This document shows, piece after piece, positions 1 through 5,965 of a DNA stretch of 34,802 bases (position 1 is its first letter; every line of letters starts with the position of its first letter). A program made the translations under genes and the position numbers. The notes under the pieces are model-generated. The model was not told the DNA's origin. It ran no database searches and saw only the letters and a program-made list of their open reading frames with translations. The stretch spans positions 1 to 34,802 of the forward strand of contig CANCER010000036.1 in assembly GCA_947375135.1 (NCBI GenBank), written 5' to 3'. This DNA is from Comamonadaceae bacterium. GTDB lineage: Bacteria; Pseudomonadota; Gammaproteobacteria; Burkholderiales; Burkholderiaceae_C.

Positions 1-345
<345 letters not shown>

Positions 346-438
346 AGTGCCGATCACTTTCGGACAAGGTGTGCGAAAGAAGCAGCAGAACAAGATGCAA
401 AGTTGGTGGTTGGCGATATTTGCAGGTCGCTCAGCGTA

Positions 439-792
439 TCAAGCCGCCTTCAAGTGCATGTCAATGTGCAATGATGAATAGGGGCACAGCACGCCACCGC
501 TCTGCGTACGCTCCAGCAAACCCAGGTCTGCCAAGATCACCACGTCTTCGTGCACGCGTTTGACATCGCGCCCCACAACACGGGCGAGTTCGCGCACAGA
601 TAGTTCGCCTTTGCCCTGGGCGACGCGAACAAGCTCCCAACGCTTTTCTGTAAGCTGGCCAAAGAAATGCCCAGGGCTCTCAAAGTTGAGTACTTCGCCC
701 TGGTAAGTGTCCGCCTGTGCCGTATTGGCCATGGCGCGCAGGGCCCCCTTCCAGTCAGGCTGCAGAGTGATGGTCAGATAACGCTCAGTCAT
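439..792 (-). CDS. HTH antitoxin/transcriptional regulator (TumA-like, COG4190 type)
   Basis: This 117-aa protein carries a winged helix-turn-helix in its C-terminal half (about residues 45-105), with GELSVRELARVVGRDVKRVHEDVVILADLGL forming the helices. The N-terminal part (MTERYLTITLQPDWKGALRA) resembles the short N-domain of COG4190 predicted regulators, which often sit next to DUF6516 proteins. Its ATG overlaps the TGA of the upstream gene in an ATGA junction (792/789), so the two are translationally coupled. The likely role is antitoxin and autorepressor of the pair; this is inferred from gene pairing, not from a direct match to a characterised protein. Confidence 0.6.
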   Translation of the reverse strand: MTERYLTITLQPDWKGALRAMANTAQADTYQGEVLNFESPGHFFGQLTEKRWELVRVAQGKGELSVRELARVVGRDVKRVHEDVVILADLGLLERTQSGGVLCPYSSLHIDMHLKAA

Positions 793-1073
793 GGTGCTCT
801 CCTGGCAGCGACGGCTGCAATAAAGTCTTCAATCAGTTGGTCCACGCCGGTGAAGGCATAGGGCACTTCGATGCCATCCAGGTGGCAGTGGTCACCCTTG
901 CCACGCTCGTTGTCGAAGCCGACGATGCGCACACCGTCCACCACAAATACGGCGCTGTACTTGTAGCCGTGGTCTGTCGGCGGGACGGGTTTGGGCACCT
1001 TCCAGATCACCACTTCAAGGATTGCGCCGTCGGAAGTGACGTCTTTGAAGCGCGTAATCAGTTGGGCTGGCAT
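789..1073 (-). CDS. DUF6516 / TumE-family toxin-like protein
   Basis: A 94-aa protein starting MPAQLITRFKDV, with the features of the DUF6516 (TumE) family: an early strand-rich segment (ILEVVIWKVPKPVPPTDHGYKYS) and the conserved GFDNERGKGDHCHLDG stretch around residues 52-70. The family is annotated as the toxin half of two-gene toxin-antitoxin modules with an HTH partner, and that is the arrangement here. ATG 1073 is chosen because the family resemblance begins there; upstream sequence in the same frame is low quality. No strong Shine-Dalgarno is visible before it. Toxin activity is inferred from the family and the pairing. Confidence 0.65.
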   Translation of the reverse strand: MPAQLITRFKDVTSDGAILEVVIWKVPKPVPPTDHGYKYSAVFVVDGVRIVGFDNERGKGDHCHLDGIEVPYAFTGVDQLIEDFIAAVAARRAP

Positions 1074-1428
1074 GTTGGCAATTGTGACAACGAGTTCTCG
1101 CGTTGTCAATTTTGCCAACAAGGAACCAAGGACTTGACTCGCTGCTAACCTGAAGTCCACCACCCGCGAACGCACAATTTTCCACAGCCCATCCCCGCGG
1201 CGATCCTGTTGCCTCGAAACCCCGGCGTTCGGGCCCAATGTGCGGGGTGGCGATGCGCCCGCAGCCACCCGGTAGATCAAAAGCCTGACCGTCGCCAGCC
1301 TGGAGCACGGCAGCGCAGCGCCACAGCGAGCAGACCTGCTGTGCACACTTTGAGCGTACCCAGACTTTGCGCCGTACGCACACCGCAGGGTGCCGGGATA
1401 TGGCGCGAATGTTGCGTCAAACGGGGTG
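1074..1428. other. Intergenic region upstream of nasT
   Basis: No credible gene is present on either strand. Both divergent promoters (toxin-antitoxin pair leftwards, nasT rightwards) must lie here. A weak sigma-54-like string, TGGCGCGAATGTTGCG at 1401-1416, has the GG-N10-GC spacing but one mismatch in each half. It would start transcription almost at the nasT ATG, so it is only a possibility. Confidence 0.4.
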
Positions 1429-2076
1429 ATGTCTGATGCGATCCGTATTGTTGTTATTTCCCCCGATCTGGACCTGGCCGATCCACAGGATGAGCACGCC
1501 ATGGATCAGGCCGAGCGCTCGCGCAGCCTGCGCATAGGTCTGCTGGAGAGTGGTTTCAATTTGGTGGCCTCGCTGCCAGCCGATGTGTTCCTGACCGAGC
1601 GCCTGGCCCAGCTGCGCCCCGACCTGATCATTGTCGATGCCGAGAGCGATGCGCGCGATGCGCTGGAGCATGTGGTGATGGCCACGCGCGATGCGCGCCG
1701 CCCCATCGTCATGTTTACCAACGACCACGACAGCGGCAACGCGCGTGCCGCCGTGGCCGCCGGTGTCTCTGCCTATATCGTGGCCGGGCTGCAGTCCGAC
1801 CGTATCCGTCCGATTCTGGATGTGGCCATGGCCCGCTTCCAGCAGGAGCAGGCGCTGCGCCAGGAGCTGGCCGATGCCCGCAACGAGATCAACCAGCTGA
1901 GTGCCAGCGCGCAGGAGCGCCGCGTGATAGACCGCGCCAAGGCCCTGCTGATGGAGCGGCAAAAACTCAGCGAGAACGATGCCTACGCCAAACTGCGCAA
2001 GGCCGCCATGGACAAGAACCTGAAGATCGTGGAAGTGGCGCAGCGCATGCTGGATGTGGCGGACCTGTTGGGCTGA
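1429..2076 (+). CDS. nasT: ANTAR-domain antitermination response regulator NasT
   Basis: The 215-aa protein has a receiver-like domain (about residues 5-125; D70 in PDLIIVDAESD sits at the phospho-acceptor position). A linker helix and a C-terminal ANTAR domain follow (about 147-208, RRVIDRAKALLMERQKLSEN through VAQRMLDVADLL). ANTAR proteins of this class bind two adjacent hexaloop hairpins in nascent RNA and prevent termination. Exactly such an RNA plus terminator lies just downstream, before nrtA. ATG 1429 is preferred over an upstream GTG because the domain begins there. The usual acidic pocket after the first strand is replaced by an unusual stretch (DLDLADPQDEHAMDQAERS), so the domain may be a pseudo-receiver. 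In other NasT systems a nitrate sensor NasS holds NasT inactive; no NasS gene is in this window. Confidence 0.9.
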   Translation: MSDAIRIVVISPDLDLADPQDEHAMDQAERSRSLRIGLLESGFNLVASLPADVFLTERLAQLRPDLIIVDAESDARDALEHVVMATRDARRPIVMFTNDHDSGNARAAVAAGVSAYIVAGLQSDRIRPILDVAMARFQQEQALRQELADARNEINQLSASAQERRVIDRAKALLMERQKLSENDAYAKLRKAAMDKNLKIVEVAQRMLDVADLLG

Positions 2077-2118
2077 ATCTGCACCGCTTGAGGCACAGGA
2101 CAAACGCAATTGGTGCAT

Positions 2119-2135
2119 TGCACAAGAAGAGTGCG
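2119..2135. promoter_or_regulatory. Putative NtrC-binding enhancer site
   Basis: TGCACAAGAAGAGTGCG contains GCAC (2120-2123) and GTGC (2131-2134) separated by seven bases, matching the NtrC dyad GCAC-N7-GTGC. It lies about 170 bp upstream of the sigma-54 promoter core, a usual distance for an enhancer. The match is by eye and there is one clear site only. Confidence 0.55.
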
Positions 2136-2141
2136 GCTTTT

Positions 2142-2255
2142 GAAGGCACATCTGGACGCAGGCCGGCGTGGCACTCTGTGCCGTCCGTGTCCCCCGCCCG
2201 CTTAAGCGGGCTCCTCCTTTACCTACCGTCACAGAGCGCCACACCGTCCTGCGTC
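2142..2255 (+). repeat. Palindromic dispersed repeat, copy A
   Basis: Arms at 2155-2180 and 2230-2255 are inverted copies (23 of 26 positions pair) around a core (2184-2226) that begins TCCGTGTCCCCCGCCCGC and ends CTCCTCCTTTACCTAC. The core has its own small hairpin GCCCGC/GCGGGC. An outer GAAGGCACATCTGG precedes the left arm and recurs near copies B and D. This copy lies between the NtrC-type site and the sigma-54 promoter of the nas operon. Confidence 0.85.
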
Positions 2256-2305
2256 AGCCTGCTTGGTGGGTGCTGATAAGTCGGGGTCACTGGGTCTATC
2301 TAACT

Positions 2306-2321
2306 TGGCACGCAGTTTGCA
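2306..2321 (+). promoter_or_regulatory. Sigma-54 promoter of the nitrate assimilation operon
   Basis: TGGCACGCAGTTTGCA matches the sigma-54 consensus TGGCAC-N5-TTGCA, with GG at 2307-2308 and GC at 2319-2320 spaced by exactly 10. Transcription would start near 2332, three bases before the first leader hairpin. The promoter is therefore placed just where a leader RNA controlled by NasT needs it. Confidence 0.88.
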
Positions 2322-2334
2322 TAGATAAAAACAA

Positions 2335-2386
2335 GACCAGCGATGGTCATGCGATGAACAGCAGCCAACGGCGGTTGCAGTTCATC
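2335..2386 (+). promoter_or_regulatory. Two-hexaloop ANTAR target RNA (NasT antitermination element)
   Basis: Hairpin P1 is GACC (2335-2338), loop AGCGAT, GGTC (2345-2348). Hairpin P2 has an outer stem GATGAAC (2353-2359) with GTTCATC (2380-2386), an inner stem GCAGCC (2361-2366) with GGTTGC (2373-2378), and loop AACGGC (2367-2372). Both loops are six bases with A at position 1 and G at position 4, the signature of RNAs bound by ANTAR proteins. P2 is followed at once by a terminator, the arrangement known for nasF-type leaders. Confidence 0.88.
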
Positions 2387-2395
2387 CAAAAGGAC

Positions 2396-2470
2396 AAAGG
2401 CGTCCCCACAGCCACACATGCTTGATGCGATGTGTGGCCTGTGCGGACGCCTTTTTTGTTTTTGTTTTTT
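2396..2470 (+). terminator. Intrinsic terminator in the nas leader
   Basis: AAAGGCGTCC (2396-2405) pairs with GGACGCCTTT (2445-2454). The stem continues inward through CACAG/CTGTG and CCACACAT/ATGTGTGG. A T-rich tract follows, running to 2470 with a few G interruptions. The long GC-rich stem directly before nrtA, with no gene between, marks it as a regulated attenuator rather than an operon end. Confidence 0.9.
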
Positions 2471-2487
2471 ACTTCTGGAGTGTTGCC

Positions 2488-3732
2488 ATGACGGATCTTC
2501 TGAAAACCAAGCTCACACGCCGCGCCGTGCTGCAAACCGCCGCCATCGGCGCCTTCGGTGTGGACCCCGCGCTGCGCGCCGCCGTCTATGCCGGCGGCTC
2601 CGATGCCCCGGAAAAAACCGAGGTGAAGATCGGCTTCATCCCGCTGACCGATTGCGCCAGCGTGGTCATGGCGTCTGTCTTGGGCCTGGACCAGAAATAC
2701 GGCGTGAAGATCATCCCCAGCAAGGAATCGAGCTGGGCCAGCGTGCGCGACAAACTGGTCAATGGCGAGCTCGACTTTGCGCATGTGCTGTATGGCCTGG
2801 TGTATGGCGTGCACCTGGGAGTGGGCGGCCCCAAGAAGGACATGGCCGTGCTGATGACGCTCAACAACAACGGCCAGGCCATCACGCTGTCCAAGAAGCT
2901 GGCCGACAAGGGTGCGGTGGATGGCGCAGGACTTGCCAAGCTGATGAAGGCCGAGAAGCGCGAATACACCTTTGCCCAGACCTTCCCCACCGGCACGCAC
3001 GCCATGTGGCTGTATTACTGGATGGCGGCCAACGGCATCAACCCCATGGCCGACTCCAAGGTCATCACCGTGCCGCCGCCGCAAATGGTGGCGAACATGC
3101 GCGTGGGCAATATGGATGGCTTTTGCGTGGGTGAGCCCTGGAACCACCGGGCCATCATCGACGGCATCGGCGTCACCGCCGCCACCACGCAAGACATCTG
3201 GAAAGACCACCCGGAAAAAGTGCTGGGCACCACCGGTGACTTCGTCAAGAAATACCCCAACACGGCGCGTGCCGTGACGGCTGCGATTCTGGAAGCCGGC
3301 AAGTGGATTGACGCCGGCCTGCAGAACAAAAACAAGATGGCCGAAACCATTGCCGACAAGAGCTATGTGAACACCAGCGTGGACGCCATCAACCAGCGCA
3401 TTCTGGGCCGCTACCAGAACGGCATGGGCAAGACCTGGGACGACCCCAACTACATGAAGTTCTACAACGACGGCGCGGTGAACTTCCCCTACCTGTCGGA
3501 TGGCATGTGGTTCCTCACACAACAGAAGCGCTGGGGCCTGCTCAAGGACCATCCCGACTACCTGGCGGTTGCCAAGCAGATCAACCAAATCGACATCTAC
3601 AAGCAGGCCGCAGCGGCTACCAAGACGTCAGTGCCCAAGGACGCGATGCGCAGTTCCAAGCTGATGGACGGTGTGGTCTGGGATGGGAAAGATCCCAAGA
3701 AATACGCCGACGCTTTCAAGATCAAGGTTTAA
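2488..3732 (+). CDS. nrtA: Nitrate ABC transporter substrate-binding protein (NrtA/CmpA family)
   Basis: The 414-aa product matches NrtA/CmpA periplasmic nitrate-binding proteins: VKIGFIPLTDCASVVMA opens the mature domain, and CVGEPWNHRAI and FPYLSDGMWFLTQQKRWG are family landmarks. The N-terminus has a twin-arginine pair (R11-R12 in KLTRRAVLQTAAIGAFG) before a hydrophobic stretch, suggesting Tat export. ATG 2488 follows a CTGGAG Shine-Dalgarno at 2475-2480 and is preferred to a GTG inside the terminator. It is the first gene after the NasT-controlled leader, and nrtB and nrtD follow directly. NasS sensors are close relatives but lack a signal peptide; the signal here favours a transport role. 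Confidence 0.92.
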   Translation: MTDLLKTKLTRRAVLQTAAIGAFGVDPALRAAVYAGGSDAPEKTEVKIGFIPLTDCASVVMASVLGLDQKYGVKIIPSKESSWASVRDKLVNGELDFAHVLYGLVYGVHLGVGGPKKDMAVLMTLNNNGQAITLSKKLADKGAVDGAGLAKLMKAEKREYTFAQTFPTGTHAMWLYYWMAANGINPMADSKVITVPPPQMVANMRVGNMDGFCVGEPWNHRAIIDGIGVTAATTQDIWKDHPEKVLGTTGDFVKKYPNTARAVTAAILEAGKWIDAGLQNKNKMAETIADKSYVNTSVDAINQRILGRYQNGMGKTWDDPNYMKFYNDGAVNFPYLSDGMWFLTQQKRWGLLKDHPDYLAVAKQINQIDIYKQAAAATKTSVPKDAMRSSKLMDGVVWDGKDPKKYADAFKIKV

Positions 3733-3742
3733 AGGAATCATC

Positions 3743-4660
3743 ATGGTGAGCGCTGTTTTCCACTCCCCCCTGGCCACTGCGGCCGAAGATGTGGCCGTCA
3801 TGAAGAAGACGGTTGCTGCAACGCCGGTCAAAGCCGCATCGGCCGCCGTGGCTGCACCGGCGGTCAAACCCGGTTTTGATTGGAACGGCCTCGTGATGAC
3901 CGTCATGCCGCCGCTGCTGGGCCTGGTGTTGCTGGTGCTGATCTGGTCCCTGGTCAGCGTGGGCACGGCCGGCAGCATCCCCACGCCGATCGAGACGGCC
4001 AAGCAGGCCATCAGCATCTTCAGCGATCCGTTCTACCGCAAGGGCCCCAACGACCAGGGCGTGGGCTGGAATGTGCTGGCCTCGCTGCAGCGCGTGGCCT
4101 TGGGCTTTGGTCTGGCGGCGGTCGTCGGCATACCGGCGGGCTTTGTCATCGGTCGCTTTGAGTTCATGAGCCGCATGTTCAACCCGCTGATCAGCCTGAT
4201 GCGCCCGGTCTCTCCGCTGGCCTGGTTGCCCATCGGCCTCTTGGTGTTCAAGGGTGCGAATCCGGCCGCCATCTGGACCATCTTCATCTGCTCGATCTGG
4301 CCCATGGTCATCAACACGGCGGTGGGCGTGCAGCGCGTGCCGCAGGACTACATGAACGTGGCCCGCGTGCTGAACTTGAGTGAGTGGAAGATCGTCACCA
4401 AGATCCTGTTCCCCTCGGTGCTGCCCTATATGTTGACCGGCGTGCGCCTGGCGGTGGGCACGGCCTGGCTGGTGATCGTGGCGGCCGAGATGCTGACCGG
4501 TGGTGTCGGCATCGGTTTCTGGGTCTGGGACGAGTGGAACAACCTCAACGTCAAGAACATCATCATCGCCATCTTTGTCATCGGCATCGTCGGCCTGCTG
4601 CTCGAGTACGCCCTGATCAAAATCGCATCCGCATTCACATTCGAAGAGGTGAAGTCATGA
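3743..4660 (+). CDS. nrtB: Nitrate ABC transporter permease NrtB
   Basis: A 305-aa inner-membrane permease. After an unusual alanine-rich cytoplasmic N-terminus (about 45 residues) come the membrane segments of a BPD-type permease. The cytoplasmic EAA loop lies near residues 210-240 (LNLSEWKIVTKILFPSVLPY), and WVWDEWNNLNVKNIIIAIFV near the end is typical of NrtB/SsuC-type proteins. ATG 3743 has AAAGGAA 7 bases upstream and lies 10 bp after nrtA. The stop overlaps the nrtD start as ATGA. It forms the nitrate channel with NrtA and NrtD. Confidence 0.92.
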   Translation: MVSAVFHSPLATAAEDVAVMKKTVAATPVKAASAAVAAPAVKPGFDWNGLVMTVMPPLLGLVLLVLIWSLVSVGTAGSIPTPIETAKQAISIFSDPFYRKGPNDQGVGWNVLASLQRVALGFGLAAVVGIPAGFVIGRFEFMSRMFNPLISLMRPVSPLAWLPIGLLVFKGANPAAIWTIFICSIWPMVINTAVGVQRVPQDYMNVARVLNLSEWKIVTKILFPSVLPYMLTGVRLAVGTAWLVIVAAEMLTGGVGIGFWVWDEWNNLNVKNIIIAIFVIGIVGLLLEYALIKIASAFTFEEVKS

Positions 4661-5496
4661 GCACAGAAACTATGAATGCCAAGTTCATCGAGATCCAGAA
4701 CGTGGCCCAGACCTTCAAGACCAAGAAGGGTTCCTTCCCGGCGCTGCGCGACGTCAACCTGACCGTGGCCAAGGGCGAGTTCGTGACCTTGATCGGCCAC
4801 AGCGGCTGCGGCAAGTCCACGCTCTTGAACCTGATCGCGGGCCTCACCAAGCCGACCGAAGGCCATCTGCTCTGCGCCAACCGCGAGATCGCCGGCCCCG
4901 GCCCCGAACGCGCCGTGGTGTTCCAGAACCATTCGCTGCTGCCCTGGCTCACCTGTTTTGAAAATGTCTACCTGGGCGTGGAGCGCGTGTTTGGCGCGGC
5001 CTCCAAGAGCACCGGCGCCGCGTCCGAAAACAAGGCCCAGCTGATGGCCCGCACCGATGCGGCGCTGGCGCTGGTGGGCCTGACGGCTGCGGCGCAAAAG
5101 CGCCCCGGCGAAATATCGGGCGGCATGAAGCAGCGCGTGGGCATTGCCCGGGCCCTGGCCATGGAGCCCAAGGTCTTGCTGATGGACGAACCCTTTGGTG
5201 CGCTGGATGCACTGACCCGCGCCAAGCTGCAGGACGAGCTGGCGGAGATCGTGGCCCGCACGCAGAGCACGGTGGTAATGGTGACGCACGATGTGGATGA
5301 GGCCGTGCTCTTGTCCGACAAGATTGTGATGCTGACGAATGGGCCGGCGGCGACGATTGGCGAGGTGCTTTCTGTGGATCTGGTGCGGCCACGGTCGCGG
5401 GTGGCGCTGGCGGATAGCCCTCAGTATTTGGCGTATCGGAAAGCTGTTATCGACTTTTTGTATACGCGGCAGGGTCACGTTGAGAAGGCGGCTTAG
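4657..5496 (+). CDS. nrtD: Nitrate ABC transporter ATP-binding protein (NrtD-type)
   Basis: A 279-aa ABC ATPase with Walker A GHSGCGKST (residues 47-55), Q-loop VVFQNHSLLPW, signature ISGGMKQRV, Walker B VLLMDEPFGALD and H-loop VMVTHDVDEAV. This order and sequence are those of the NrtC/NrtD/SsuB/TauB group. It ends after the ATPase domain and lacks the NrtA-like C-terminal domain of cyanobacterial NrtC, so NrtD is the better name. It is coupled to nrtB by an ATGA overlap. A long inverted-repeat element begins 45 bp after its stop. Confidence 0.9.
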   Translation: MSTETMNAKFIEIQNVAQTFKTKKGSFPALRDVNLTVAKGEFVTLIGHSGCGKSTLLNLIAGLTKPTEGHLLCANREIAGPGPERAVVFQNHSLLPWLTCFENVYLGVERVFGAASKSTGAASENKAQLMARTDAALALVGLTAAAQKRPGEISGGMKQRVGIARALAMEPKVLLMDEPFGALDALTRAKLQDELAEIVARTQSTVVMVTHDVDEAVLLSDKIVMLTNGPAATIGEVLSVDLVRPRSRVALADSPQYLAYRKAVIDFLYTRQGHVEKAA

Positions 5497-5541
5497 GTAT
5501 GTCTTCTCTTTTTTTTGTGGAGATGGCTGTGCATGCTGTTT

Positions 5542-5932
5542 TTGAACACACCCCCTATCCCCCAACCCCTTTCCACCCTCGCCAGGGCGGAAAGGGGAGC
5601 CTAACAGCCACATGTGATTTCGTCGCGCCGACTACGTGGCTAATGCCACAAGGTCGCGACTGCGATTTCGTTCTGCGGTTTCGTGCCAACGGTCGTAGGG
5701 ACCTCGTCGTAGCCGCTAGTGCCAACGGCGGGCGCGTTGCGGCCCGCTCGGTGCGCACCAACCCACGCGCATTCACTACAACCGCAGGTTTCCCAACGCC
5801 AGCGCCCACAAGCGCAACGCAGCCTCACTCTGGTAGCACCGTATTCGGCGCGCAGCCACCAAATCGGCTGTTAGCTCCCCTTTCCGCCCTGGCGAGGGTG
5901 GAAAGGGGTTGGGGGATAGGGGGTGTGTTCAA
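5542..5932. mobile_element. 391-bp element with 67-68 bp terminal inverted repeats (MITE-like)
   Basis: The left end 5542-5609 starts TTGAACACACCCCCTATCCC. It reappears as the reverse complement at 5866-5932, identical except for one extra C on the left. The complementarity continues more weakly inward (CGCGCCGA on the left against TCGGCGCG on the right). The interior (5610-5865) has no credible gene. Long perfect termini with no transposase suggest a non-autonomous element. It separates nrtABD from nirBD-nasA-cobA and could form a long transcript hairpin there. No clear target duplication is visible. Confidence 0.8.
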
Positions 5933-5965
5933 GAGCTCCGCAGGAAAAAACATAGGAGAGAAAAA

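Noticed and set aside
1401..1416. Sigma-54-like promoter directly before nasT
   Set aside because: One mismatch in each half, and the start point would fall 2 bases before the ATG. Not strong enough to list as a promoter.
2111..2124. The dyad GTGCATTGCAC next to the NtrC-like site
   Set aside because: The half-sites face the wrong way for NtrC (GTGCA before TGCAC, one base apart). It may be a chance overlap.
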